Source: a virus
IMG/VR virus record: IMGVR_UViG_3300023109_002830
Location: 1-64,000 of that record
Reading direction: 5' to 3' (one strand)
DNA length: 64,000 nt
The notes beneath the pieces are model-generated. The model worked only from the letters and a program-made list of their open reading frames with translations, did no database searches and was not told where the DNA came from. A program made the translations under genes and the position numbers. Shown here piece after piece: positions 1-9,182 of this stretch (its first letter is position 1; the number at the start of each line of letters is the position of its first letter).

Positions 1-2
1 TT

Positions 3-923
3 TATTATACCAAAGCACGTGTTGATAGTGATGTCGCTGCTTCAATTAGCGATTCTGGTAATGCTGTACAAGTAACAATTAACAACACCATTGTGGATGC
101 AGTTGATAGTGCATATGTTTTGGCAAGGGTAGCTGAAGCACCTTTCCTTGATTCTGCTAGTGCAATTAACTTAATTGATTCTGCATATATTCTAAACATA
201 TCACCTTTACAAGATTTTGCATATGCCTCATTAACTGGCAAGCCAAATATCTTAGACTCAGCTGACACAAGAAATATATTTAGTGCAACGGGTCCTGGGT
301 TTAGCTATGATAGTGCAACAGGTCAATTTACCTTTGCACCAGGTGCTCAATATAATAGTGTTAATTTTGATTCTGACTTTAATGATGCGACAACAGATTC
401 ATTAGCAGAAGGAACTACTAATCTCTACTTTACAAATGAAAGAGCACAAGATGCTGTTGCATCTTCGCTTACTCATAGTAATCATACAAATATAACTGTA
501 ACATACAATGATTCAGCGAATGAAATAAGATTAGCTGGTGCCCAACAATATAACGATTCAGATGCAAGACATGCAATAAGCGTAATAGACTCAGGCGGTG
601 ATGGAAGTCTTACGTATAATAGTGCAACAGGACAAATTAATTATCAAGGGCCAGTTGCAGATGATGTATTTAAGCACTTTGAAAATCAAGCAAATTTTGG
701 AGACGTTTCTTACGATTCAGTTTCTAAGTTTTCTATATCTCCAGGATTTGTAACAAGTAAACCTTTACTTTCAAACGCAGACTTTTCAATTGATTCTGAT
801 TTAATTCTGGTTGTTGATGCATCAGATTCTAATGCTCTTAAACAAGCTTCAGTTAAAGCTCTTGAAACTGCTGTTGCGGGTGCAGCAAAACGTGCACAAT
901 TATTAGCATTCATAGGATTATAA
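3..923 (+). CDS. Tail-fibre / virion structural protein, 5' end outside window
   Basis: The reading frame is open to the left edge, so this is the C-terminal 306 residues of a longer protein. It carries the phrase NLYFTNERA, a repeat typical of long fibre proteins of marine T4-like phages, and many Asp-Ser dipeptides (at least 13). No enzymatic motif is seen. It ends just before a late promoter and is followed by further fibre genes, so a role in the distal tail or baseplate is inferred. Exact fibre type cannot be assigned without the missing N-terminus. Confidence 0.75.
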   Translation, partial: YYTKARVDSDVAASISDSGNAVQVTINNTIVDAVDSAYVLARVAEAPFLDSASAINLIDSAYILNISPLQDFAYASLTGKPNILDSADTRNIFSATGPGFSYDSATGQFTFAPGAQYNSVNFDSDFNDATTDSLAEGTTNLYFTNERAQDAVASSLTHSNHTNITVTYNDSANEIRLAGAQQYNDSDARHAISVIDSGGDGSLTYNSATGQINYQGPVADDVFKHFENQANFGDVSYDSVSKFSISPGFVTSKPLLSNADFSIDSDLILVVDASDSNALKQASVKALETAVAGAAKRAQLLAFIGL

Positions 924-935
924 AAATTACTTTTG

Positions 936-943
936 TTATAAAT
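936..943 (+). promoter_or_regulatory. T4-type late promoter TATAAATA
   Basis: An exact TATAAATA octamer lies in the 48-nt gap 29 nt before the next start codon. This is the T4 late-promoter core recognised by gp55, which is encoded at 37899. It would drive the fibre genes that follow. Confidence 0.7.
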
Positions 944-971
944 ACAATCAGGAAAATAAAAAGGTTTAGAA

Positions 972-1301
972 ATGGCTGCAGCATTTGATAATGGTATTGC
1001 CGCGAATGTAGGATCTAGCGAAGCTACTGTATATACAGCACCATCAGGTGGTCCACATTTATTGATAGGTCTAATTGCGACAAACATTTATGGCGCTGGA
1101 CTTGGCATTACAATAAAGCTTATCAGAGGTGCAGACACAATTTATCTGGCTCATAACAAAAGAATTGAAACAGATAATACAAACGATATTCTTCTAGGAA
1201 GCAAAGTTTCATTAGAAGCAGGTGATGTGATTAAAGCAAGTGCGGCCGTTGACGATGCATTTAGCGTAATCGCTACTATAACAGAGGACATCTTATCATA
1301 A
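972..1301 (+). CDS. Small virion-associated protein (unknown)
   Basis: 109 residues, no recognised family. It is rich in Ala, Gly and Ile with alternating hydrophobic and polar residues suggesting an all-beta fold, and has no signal peptide or membrane segment. It is the first gene after the late promoter at 936 and its stop overlaps the start of the next gene, so it is co-expressed with the fibre genes. A fibre-tip, collar or decoration role is only an inference from position. Confidence 0.6.
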   Translation: MAAAFDNGIAANVGSSEATVYTAPSGGPHLLIGLIATNIYGAGLGITIKLIRGADTIYLAHNKRIETDNTNDILLGSKVSLEAGDVIKASAAVDDAFSVIATITEDILS

Positions 1302-1552
1302 TGACTGTATTTTATAAAAATCTCGAAGAGATAGATACTTTATATGATAAGGCGTTCTATGGATTGAAAATGGATTCACAAAGTTCGCTTTCAATTGACG
1401 TAATAAGAACAAATGATAGTTCACCAGTAGTACTACCAGAAGACGGATATATAAAAGATCCTGATGGGTATAAACAATATTTTTGGACGGCTGATGCAAT
1501 TACATTTCGTATGAATAAAAACACTGGACATCTGGAGTTGGTAATCCTATGA
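1301..1552 (+). CDS. Small conserved-looking tail-region protein (unknown)
   Basis: 83 residues, start overlapping the previous stop and end overlapping the next start by 4 nt. The sequence is acidic, with a run of aromatic residues near the middle (YKQYFWTADAITFRM) and no membrane segment. Translational coupling with the large fibre gene downstream suggests an accessory or assembly factor for that fibre. I do not recognise the family. Confidence 0.6.
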   Translation: MTVFYKNLEEIDTLYDKAFYGLKMDSQSSLSIDVIRTNDSSPVVLPEDGYIKDPDGYKQYFWTADAITFRMNKNTGHLELVIL

Positions 1553-4500
1553 CACAAGTTATAGATCTAGGAAAATTAAGATTCTACTTTGCCGGCCAGT
1601 GGAGCAACTCCACAACCTACGAACAAAATGATGTCGTAAAATATGGCGGTAACGTATACGTATACATTTACAATCTCAAAACGAGTGGTAACGTTCCAAC
1701 GGCTACTACGTATTGGAGATTAATGCTTGAAGGTTTCTCATTCGATGGTGTATGGGACTCATCTTCAAGCTATAACATCGGTGATGGCGTATCATACGGT
1801 GGTAAAGTATACATTGCACAAACGCAGTCAACAAATAAAAATCCAGGATTAGGTTCTAATAGTTCCTACTGGTCTCAGTTTGTTGATGGTATTCAGTGGG
1901 AAGGTTCCTATGATTCCAGTACTGATTATCAAGCAAATGACGTTGTAAAATACGGCGGGTCTGCTTATATTGCAAAACAAAATTCTACATCGAATGATCC
2001 TACAAATAATACATATTGGGATCCTTTCATTAGCGGCATTGGCAATGAAGGTGTATGGAACCAAGCTACAGTCTATAAGAAAGATGACGTTGTAGGATAT
2101 GGTGCCAACCTTTATAAAGCTAAACAAAATACTACTGCCGGAATTGTTCCAACAAACTCAACATATTGGGAACTTTATGTTGGCGGTACTAAATTTATTG
2201 ATGGCGGTTTTGACTCAGCCACAACGTATTTTACAAATGATCTTGTAAAATTTGGTGGTGATCTTTATAGAGCAAGACAAACAGTAGCAGGCACAGATCC
2301 TAATGATAGTGCAAGCTGGTCGCTAGTAGTTTCAGGATTTAATTTCAATGGTGATTGGGCTGATACTACACAATACTATACAGGTGATACTGTAAGGTAT
2401 GGTGGATCTGTTTTCAAAGCTGCTACAAACAGCTTGAACGTTAAGCCTACAGTAACTGCAAATTGGACAAAGGTTGTTCCAGGTATTGATTATCAAGCAG
2501 ATTGGGACTCAAGCGTTGAATACGGTATTGATGTAGTTGTTAATAGAGGAGGAAATAACTATATTTCTATTCTTCCTCATGCTTCTACTTCAAACTTTGA
2601 CTCAGATCTTGCAAATGGAAATTGGGAAAAGTATAATTCAGGTATTAGATTCAGAGGTGCATATGCATCAGGTTCTGAATACCTAATAGATGATTTGGTT
2701 AGTACAGCAACATCAGTTTATATTGCAAAACAAGATTTTACTTCAACAGGAAACTTTGCTAATGATTTAGCAGATTCTTTCTTTGATCTTTTTGTTGCAG
2801 GCGGAGACAATATTCTTCCAACAATTGATTCAGCTGATATTGGTAAAGTAATTACAGTTAATAGCACAGCTTCTGGATATTCACTTTCATATCCAGACGA
2901 TACAAAAAATACATTCTATATTTCTATTGATGCTGGTACTGATGATTCCGATTATGGTAAATCTGCTAATGCGCCATTTAAGACAATTAACTTTGCAATG
3001 CGTTATATCGATAAAAATATTACGAAGGATTCAGCAACAACTGTTCTTGTTGCTAATGGCGATTATAAAGAAATTCTTCCAATCCATATTCCTCATAACA
3101 CTACTATGCATGGCCAAGGTTTAAGAACTACAAGAGTTCAGCCTGCACCAGGATATGATTCAGCTGATGCCATGTTCTTTATGAGAGATGCTACATTAGT
3201 TGAAGGTATGACATTTAGAGGTCTTACTGGATTTGTTCCAGATTCTAGCGATGATCAAAATCCTGAATTGTCAACCACAAAAAAAGGCGCTTACTTTAAG
3301 CTTGATCCAAACTTTGCAATTTCAACAAAGTCACCGTATATTAAAGATTGCTCGGCGTTTTCAACCGGAGGAATTGGTGCTATTGTTGACGGTGGCCACT
3401 TTGATGCTGCTAGACAATCAGATTCAAGCACAAATGCCTCAATGGTTTTTCATGCATTTACTAACTTACACTCAGATGGAATTGGCTTTTGGGTAAGAAA
3501 TAATGGTAGAGCAGAAATTGTTTCTTGCTTTACATATTATTGTCACATTGGTTATGTTACATCTTCTGGCGGACAAATTAGAGCATTGAATGGTAACAAC
3601 TCATATGGTACATATGGTGCTGTGTCAGCAGGCTTTGATTCTAATGAAACATCAAATGATGGGACTGTTAGAGGATTTGCCATAGATTATAAAGATGGAA
3701 CTATTACAAACGGTGAGTTTGAAGATGGTGATATCATTCGCCAGCCTAATAGAAACATTTCAATTGATACTATTACAAGAGCAAATCCAGGAGTAGTTAA
3801 AACTAGAGTTGCTCATGGTCTTGTAGATAATGATAGAGTTAGGCTTGCTTCTCTAAAAAATAGATATATTAATGATGTATCGCCTGATTCTGGTCTTTGG
3901 GATTCGGATATTGGTAATGATGCCGGTATTGCAGATGGACTTGAGTATCATATTAGAAAAGTCGATAGTTTTAACTTCTCTTTATATAATGACTCTAATG
4001 CAACAAGTCTTGTTGATACAAGATTTAGTGGCGGTAAAAATGTAACTAACGCATCAATTACTGATATCACTAGATCTAATCCGGCTGTTGTTACAGTTGC
4101 TTCGCATAACTTTGATAGCTATAACCTTATCAATGTTTCAAGCGTAACTGGTATGAGTCAAATTAACAACAAGTATTTCTTAGTTGATAGTATTACTTCA
4201 AACGACTTCTCACTAAGAACAGCTGAAAATGAATACTGGACAGTTACAGGCGATTCAGCAGGATTTAACTTAAGCGGTATTGGTGTAGGAACTGATTATA
4301 ATATTACTGGAGACTCAGGCTTCCAGTTGTATAGAGGTTCAAGATATTACTTTACTTTGGATAGCTCAACAGGATTTAATCCTTTCTATCTAACAACTTC
4401 TGATTCAAGTCAGTGGGCAGCTGGTAATTACACCGGCGAAGTTATAAAAGGTGTTACTAACTCAAGAGCTACTGGCACTAAAAACAGCTTTGCTTATAAA

Positions 4501-5634
4501 ATCACTATTGATTCTGCACAAACAGGTCCTCTCTATGTGGCTTCAGGTAAAAGTACCTCAGCGGCTGGATTTTTCCAAGAAATTACTCTTGTTGATCCTC
4601 CTACATATGATGCTTCAGGAAACAGTGCTTATGTAACTGGTGGAGCTGCAAAGTTCACAGATTCCGGTGGAGATTTTGATTCAGGTACTGCGGTTTATCA
4701 AGGAACCAGAGGCAAAGTCATTGCTGCACTAACTTCAATCCAAAGATTAATTGTCGAAAATCAAATCGATGGATCTGGATTTAAGTCAGGAGATTCAATT
4801 CAAGAATCTGGAGGTAATGTATATTCTATCCTTATAGACTCTGATACTGCGCACGGACAGTATGGATTTACAATGGCCTTTGAAGGATTTGACTCAGAAC
4901 CACTTGAAGGTGGATCGGTTGAATTTGTAACTTCAGGAGGTAATCCATCAGATTCAGGTTATGACTCATTTACATACGTTATTCAATCTACACAAGATTG
5001 GGATTCAACAAGTGGACGAATTACTCTAGTATTTGCTCAACAAAAGCTTGCTACTAGTCCAGCGTTCCACGGACAAACATCGAGAGTTCGTTATAGATAC
5101 TCTCAGACAAGACTAACTGGCCATGATTTCTTAAATATTGGTACTGGTAATGCTACTAATACTAATTATCCGAATTCTCCTTTAACGGGTTACTCTAAAA
5201 CTCAAGGAAATGAGGTTATAGAAAAAGGTGCTGGAAGAGTCTTTTACGTATCAACTGACCAAGACGGTAACTTTAGAGTAGGTAACTATTTCCGAATTGA
5301 TCAGGCGACTGGTAGAGCAACACTAGATGCATCTGCCTTCGACCTTGCAGGTCTTACATCATTGAGACTTGGTTCCATTGGAGCTAAGCTAGGTGAAACA
5401 ATTAATGAATTCTCGGCAGATCCTAATTTGTCGGGAGCTTCGAATAGTGCTGTTCCAACAGAATTTGCAGTCAAAACTTATGTTGATGATCAAATTTATA
5501 AGAACAGAACTGTAACGTTACCGGGGACAGGCCAAACCGGAGAAATAGCGTTTGAACAATATATTGGCTTTGACGCTAAAGAACTTTTAGATGGCAAAAA
5601 AATTAAGAGAGGAATAAGAAATGGCAACCGTTGA
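1549..5634 (+). CDS. Large tail-fibre protein with CBM-like repeats and beta-helix region
   Basis: 1361 residues. Residues about 15-415 hold eight ~50-residue repeats of the form W-x-S-x-x-x-Y-x-x-x-D-x-V-x-Y-G-G-x-x-Y, like chitin-binding type 3 / CBM5/12 modules. A pectin-lyase-like parallel beta-helix segment follows (about 480-760, starting near DAGTDDSDYG), then Gly/Ser/Asp-rich beta repeats and a C-terminal segment ending in AVKTYVDD, common in marine phage structural proteins. It probably projects from the tail and binds surface polysaccharide. Asp-Ser dipeptides are very frequent. Whether the beta-helix part is catalytic cannot be told. Confidence 0.82.
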   Translation: MTQVIDLGKLRFYFAGQWSNSTTYEQNDVVKYGGNVYVYIYNLKTSGNVPTATTYWRLMLEGFSFDGVWDSSSSYNIGDGVSYGGKVYIAQTQSTNKNPGLGSNSSYWSQFVDGIQWEGSYDSSTDYQANDVVKYGGSAYIAKQNSTSNDPTNNTYWDPFISGIGNEGVWNQATVYKKDDVVGYGANLYKAKQNTTAGIVPTNSTYWELYVGGTKFIDGGFDSATTYFTNDLVKFGGDLYRARQTVAGTDPNDSASWSLVVSGFNFNGDWADTTQYYTGDTVRYGGSVFKAATNSLNVKPTVTANWTKVVPGIDYQADWDSSVEYGIDVVVNRGGNNYISILPHASTSNFDSDLANGNWEKYNSGIRFRGAYASGSEYLIDDLVSTATSVYIAKQDFTSTGNFANDLADSFFDLFVAGGDNILPTIDSADIGKVITVNSTASGYSLSYPDDTKNTFYISIDAGTDDSDYGKSANAPFKTINFAMRYIDKNITKDSATTVLVANGDYKEILPIHIPHNTTMHGQGLRTTRVQPAPGYDSADAMFFMRDATLVEGMTFRGLTGFVPDSSDDQNPELSTTKKGAYFKLDPNFAISTKSPYIKDCSAFSTGGIGAIVDGGHFDAARQSDSSTNASMVFHAFTNLHSDGIGFWVRNNGRAEIVSCFTYYCHIGYVTSSGGQIRALNGNNSYGTYGAVSAGFDSNETSNDGTVRGFAIDYKDGTITNGEFEDGDIIRQPNRNISIDTITRANPGVVKTRVAHGLVDNDRVRLASLKNRYINDVSPDSGLWDSDIGNDAGIADGLEYHIRKVDSFNFSLYNDSNATSLVDTRFSGGKNVTNASITDITRSNPAVVTVASHNFDSYNLINVSSVTGMSQINNKYFLVDSITSNDFSLRTAENEYWTVTGDSAGFNLSGIGVGTDYNITGDSGFQLYRGSRYYFTLDSSTGFNPFYLTTSDSSQWAAGNYTGEVIKGVTNSRATGTKNSFAYKITIDSAQTGPLYVASGKSTSAAGFFQEITLVDPPTYDASGNSAYVTGGAAKFTDSGGDFDSGTAVYQGTRGKVIAALTSIQRLIVENQIDGSGFKSGDSIQESGGNVYSILIDSDTAHGQYGFTMAFEGFDSEPLEGGSVEFVTSGGNPSDSGYDSFTYVIQSTQDWDSTSGRITLVFAQQKLATSPAFHGQTSRVRYRYSQTRLTGHDFLNIGTGNATNTNYPNSPLTGYSKTQGNEVIEKGAGRVFYVSTDQDGNFRVGNYFRIDQATGRATLDASAFDLAGLTSLRLGSIGAKLGETINEFSADPNLSGASNSAVPTEFAVKTYVDDQIYKNRTVTLPGTGQTGEIAFEQYIGFDAKELLDGKKIKRGIRNGNR

Positions 5635-6040
5635 TACCGTAAAGACAGCGCTAGTCAACAAGCTTGAGACGTCAATCGCATCTGCAAGTCCGGAACAGCT
5701 CGCTTATATCGCTAAAGCGGTAAACTCAATTGAGCCTCCTATTGCATGGTCTTTGATCGATTCAGACTTAACTGCAGCAAACTATAATGGATACTTTGTA
5801 GATACATCCACAGGCGAAGTTACAATAACACTACCAAGTGTATCTGGTAACTCTATTGGCGATGGTAGAGTAAACATTGTAGACGTAAAACAAAAATTCC
5901 AAACTAATCATTTGGTAATTTCATCTTCAGACAAGATTCTTGGTCAAGATTCTGATATTCTTGTCGATACAATGGGTATTGGCCTACAACTTGTTTGGTC
6001 CGGAGACACTAACGGCTGGCAATTCCTGGTTCAGGGCTAA
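5621..6040 (+). CDS. Virion structural protein, fibre C-terminal-domain type
   Basis: 139 residues, overlapping the large fibre gene by 14 nt. The N-terminal ~45 residues are helical. The rest resembles the C-terminal beta domain repeated in marine phage fibre proteins, with the pattern YFVDTSTGEVTITLP followed by a Gly-rich turn and a final WQF strand. It has no catalytic motif. It is probably a trimerisation or tip domain made as a separate chain. Confidence 0.65.
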   Translation: MATVDTVKTALVNKLETSIASASPEQLAYIAKAVNSIEPPIAWSLIDSDLTAANYNGYFVDTSTGEVTITLPSVSGNSIGDGRVNIVDVKQKFQTNHLVISSSDKILGQDSDILVDTMGIGLQLVWSGDTNGWQFLVQG

Positions 6041-6068
6041 ACGTTAACAATTTGGATGGAGCTACAAC

Positions 6069-6959
6069 ATGGCTAAATATTTAACACATCTTATCAGAGC
6101 GGGTCTAAAAGACGATACTCGTTGGGATGGGTGGTGTGAATGGAACTTCATTCCAAAACACACCAACGGAGTAAACGCAGACAATTGCGCTTATTTAAGA
6201 CATAAAACGCATTGGTGTGTTCCTAATGGTGTAACTTGTGCTTACTTTGAAATTTGGGGTGCAGGTGGACAAGGCGCTGGTTCAGAATGTTGTTCAATTT
6301 CAACACCATCAGGATCTGGTGCGTATGCTTATAAGGGACCTATTCCAGTAAAACAAGGTGACTGCTACTATGTACAAGCTGGCATTCACATGTGTTGTCG
6401 GTCTGAAAGAACAGGCATTAGAGAATCATGGCGAAATGCTATGGTTATTGGACGAGGTCTAAATAACTTTTGCGCTGAAGAAGGATACCCAGGAGTTAAT
6501 ACGTGTTGTCCTAGACAATATATTGATTCCGGAGACTCAGCTTCTAGATACAGACTTTTTTACGGACAAGATTCCGGATGTGCCAAATACTATGGTGCAG
6601 ATGGTGGAGCTTATGGATTGCCGGGTTGGTTAATGCTTCCAGCTGATTCTGCTATGGCAGATAGTGCAACCGATAATCAGCCAGGTCAAGGAAATACTTG
6701 GAAGTATGGAGTTCCATATCCCGGTGGCGATTGGAGTAAAAGAGGAGGACACATTGTAGGATTTTTCTGCAGAGGTGTTCAAGGACTTGGTGGAGAAAAC
6801 CTATCTAATAAAGTAGGATTGTTCTGGGGTGGATCTTGTACGTGTCACCCATACGACATTGAATACGGTATGGGAAGACCTGGCGCATGGACTGGAGCAG
6901 CTACATGCTGTTGCTCTCCAACTTCAAACTCTGGTAAGATTCGAATAACATATCGATAA
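6069..6959 (+). CDS. Cys/Gly-rich tail-fibre adhesin, type A paralogue 1
   Basis: 296 residues with about 19 Cys. It has the glycine-rich phage fibre domain pattern: a Val-Pro strand (WCVPNGVT), then FEIWGAGGQGAG, then GSGAYAYK, then a C-terminal TCCCS and a basic end (ITYR). It is closest in design to the gene at 11631, and the two flank four longer relatives. It is probably a receptor-binding tip protein exposed outside the cell, where Cys pairs could form disulfides or bind metal; that is inference. Confidence 0.65.
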   Translation: MAKYLTHLIRAGLKDDTRWDGWCEWNFIPKHTNGVNADNCAYLRHKTHWCVPNGVTCAYFEIWGAGGQGAGSECCSISTPSGSGAYAYKGPIPVKQGDCYYVQAGIHMCCRSERTGIRESWRNAMVIGRGLNNFCAEEGYPGVNTCCPRQYIDSGDSASRYRLFYGQDSGCAKYYGADGGAYGLPGWLMLPADSAMADSATDNQPGQGNTWKYGVPYPGGDWSKRGGHIVGFFCRGVQGLGGENLSNKVGLFWGGSCTCHPYDIEYGMGRPGAWTGAATCCCSPTSNSGKIRITYR

Positions 6960-6972
6960 GGGATAGTAACCG

Positions 6973-8061
6973 GTGGCAAAACACATAAGAAAATTTGCTC
7001 CCGGATACGCTGATGTAACACCTACACCTGATTGGTGCGAATTCATTGTATTCGAGAAGAGACAGAATCCCGACAGCGAGCGAAGCGTCATTTATGGACA
7101 TTCCTGTGGTCGGTTTTGTCTCAATGCACCTGCAAAACATGTAATGATTGATAGATGGTCTGCTGGCGGAATAGGCTGGGGATCATGCTGTTGTATGAGT
7201 GGTCAACCAGCTGGTGGTGGCACCTATATGAGAGGTTGTTACAGCGCTTATGAAGGTAAGTCTTATTGTTATGTCGTAGGATCGTCTGGATGTTGTCAGC
7301 CTGCTGACGCACCATATGGTTGCTTTACTCTTATTAAAGATCAAGATACTTGTTGCACAAGCTGCAATATCGGTGGCATGTGCGGAGTTAGCTCTTGTTA
7401 TTTTGATTATTGTTGTAATAGATCTCAATGGGGTGATGGTGGACGAAAGTCTGCTCAAGGACCCGATGCTGTTTGTGGTCCTGATGATGATACTCAAACC
7501 ACTTTCAAATGGTCTTGTAGCTGCGATTACACCTGGAATTACAGCAATACAAACTGCTTTACTGGCGGTGAAATAGGTAGACATCCTTCAAATGTACAAA
7601 CTAAAAATCTTGGTGGGAAAAATTGCATTCCACTAAATGGTGTGGATCCTCATGCAACAACTTGTACTAGAGAAGACACTGAGTGTTGTGCTGGATCTGG
7701 CACATGTTCAAAAAAGTGGACTGCAGCCCCTGATGCATTTCCTATTGGTTTTTCTCAAATGCAGTGTTGTGCTAACGCTGCCTGGGCTACATGTGGAGAA
7801 AAACCCTTTGTAACTTCTGGATCTGGAATTAGATCCTCAGGACATAGATGGATTAACTTTACTTCAGTGAATGCTAATGCATGGGGTGGCTGGAATTGGA
7901 AAAATTGGCATATATGTCATAATGGCGGCGCTAGTAGTACGTGTTTTGCTAATTTAAGAAGTGTAGGAACTGGTGGAAAACCAGCGCGAGTCTGTGCAGG
8001 AAATAACTGTTGTTGTGGTGGCCCAGGCATTAATGGCGCTATTATTTGGAAGTATCGATAA
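6973..8061 (+). CDS. Cys-rich tail-fibre adhesin, type B paralogue 1
   Basis: 362 residues starting at GTG. About 36 residues (10%) are Cys, many as CC or CCC. It shares an N-terminal FAPG-x-ADVTPTP motif, a central WSAGG, a CYVV-x-x-x-GCC motif and a C-terminal WINFTSVNANAWGGWNW motif with the three genes that follow. It has no membrane segment. The organisation implies serial duplication of a receptor-binding protein; no enzymatic motif is visible. Confidence 0.65.
   Translation: MAKHIRKFAPGYADVTPTPDWCEFIVFEKRQNPDSERSVIYGHSCGRFCLNAPAKHVMIDRWSAGGIGWGSCCCMSGQPAGGGTYMRGCYSAYEGKSYCYVVGSSGCCQPADAPYGCFTLIKDQDTCCTSCNIGGMCGVSSCYFDYCCNRSQWGDGGRKSAQGPDAVCGPDDDTQTTFKWSCSCDYTWNYSNTNCFTGGEIGRHPSNVQTKNLGGKNCIPLNGVDPHATTCTREDTECCAGSGTCSKKWTAAPDAFPIGFSQMQCCANAAWATCGEKPFVTSGSGIRSSGHRWINFTSVNANAWGGWNWKNWHICHNGGASSTCFANLRSVGTGGKPARVCAGNNCCCGGPGINGAIIWKYR
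7846..7899 (+). repeat. 54-nt identical tract shared with 8970-9023
   Basis: This stretch, coding for part of the WINFTSVNANAWGGWNW region, is identical at all 54 bases to positions 8970-9023 in the next paralogue, including third codon positions. The flanking sequence diverges sharply. It marks a recent exchange between neighbouring fibre genes. Confidence 0.85.
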
Positions 8062-9182
8062 TGGCTAGGAATTTTAGAGAATTTGCACCAGGCTTAGCGG
8101 ATGTTACACCGACCCCAAATTATTGTGAAGCAATTTTTTGGGAACAACGGCAAAACACAGCTCAAAACCGAAGTGCAATATATGGCTCATCCTGTGGCAG
8201 ATGGTGGTTTCCAAAATTTGGTGCTCAAGGTCATGGGTCAAAAGAATGTGACCATCAGGATCCTAGTGAATTACAAGTAAATATGTGGTCTGCAGGAGGA
8301 AGTTCTTGGGGATCATGTTGTTGTATGGATGGCGCACCTTCAGGCGGCGGCGGATATATGAAAGCTTGCTTTGAACCAAAGCCTGGCTATTACTGCTATG
8401 TCGTTGCTCATGGCGGGTGTTGTCAACCAACGACAACAGACGCTAGGTGTTACAGTTTTTGGAAACATGGCAACGAATGCGCGGAGATGTGTATTAACGG
8501 AGGATGGTGCGGTTTTTCACAATGCTATTTCTTTAGTTGTTGTAACAATAGAGATTGCGGTGCACTTGATTGGGATGGAACCATGAGAGATAAAACTCGC
8601 TATCAATATGGATGTAGTTGTAGTCAATTCTTTAACGGTGATCCTTGTGCTAGGTATGCGCCTACTATGGTAGGTAGAAGACCTTGGGATAGAAGTCATA
8701 CAAATAAAGATGGCTGGAATCATGTTCCGGGTACAGGAAGTGGAAAAAAACAATCACAATTTGCATGTAAAGAAGCAACCACACACCTAAAATCTTGTCT
8801 TGGCGATTGTAGAGGTGCTGCACCTGAATGTACTATGAACTATGCGAACATTCAAAAAGGATATCACGTTGGTTATGTTGCGCTAGAAAACTGCGGGCAG
8901 CAAGCTTGGCACTCATGTGGTGGAAAAAAATACGGTCAATCCGGATCTGGAACTAGAACTTCAGGTCCAAGATGGATTAACTTTACTTCAGTGAATGCTA
9001 ATGCATGGGGTGGCTGGAATTGGTCTCAATGGCACTTATGTCACAATGGATCAAATAATAATAATTGTTTCGCTAATGTTAGGGTAGTTGGTCATTCTGG
9101 AAATGCGGCAAGAGTTTGCGCTGGTCCATGTTGTTGCTCAGGTTGGCCTGGACACGGTATGGTAATGTTGAGGTATCGATAA
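8061..9182 (+). CDS. Cys-rich tail-fibre adhesin, type B paralogue 2
   Basis: 373 residues. The ATG at 8061 overlaps the previous TAA and matches the MA-(R/K) start shared by the family, so it is preferred over an in-frame upstream start. It has the same order of motifs as its neighbours: FAPG-x-ADVTPTP, CEAIFWEQR, WSAGG, CCCM, CYVVAHGGCC, then the conserved C-terminal block and LCHNGSN. The middle (about residues 180-260) differs from the other paralogues and may be the variable receptor-contact part. Confidence 0.65.
   Translation: MARNFREFAPGLADVTPTPNYCEAIFWEQRQNTAQNRSAIYGSSCGRWWFPKFGAQGHGSKECDHQDPSELQVNMWSAGGSSWGSCCCMDGAPSGGGGYMKACFEPKPGYYCYVVAHGGCCQPTTTDARCYSFWKHGNECAEMCINGGWCGFSQCYFFSCCNNRDCGALDWDGTMRDKTRYQYGCSCSQFFNGDPCARYAPTMVGRRPWDRSHTNKDGWNHVPGTGSGKKQSQFACKEATTHLKSCLGDCRGAAPECTMNYANIQKGYHVGYVALENCGQQAWHSCGGKKYGQSGSGTRTSGPRWINFTSVNANAWGGWNWSQWHLCHNGSNNNNCFANVRVVGHSGNAARVCAGPCCCSGWPGHGMVMLRYR
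8970..9023 (+). repeat. 54-nt identical tract shared with 7846-7899
   Basis: Second copy of the identical 54-nt segment. It lies at the homologous position of the adjacent paralogue, which fits gene conversion or unequal recombination. Confidence 0.85.

Noticed and set aside
326-356. ATTTAC-N19-TATAAT inside the partial fibre gene
   Set aside because: Spacing is 19 rather than the constant 18, and it sits in a late virion gene.
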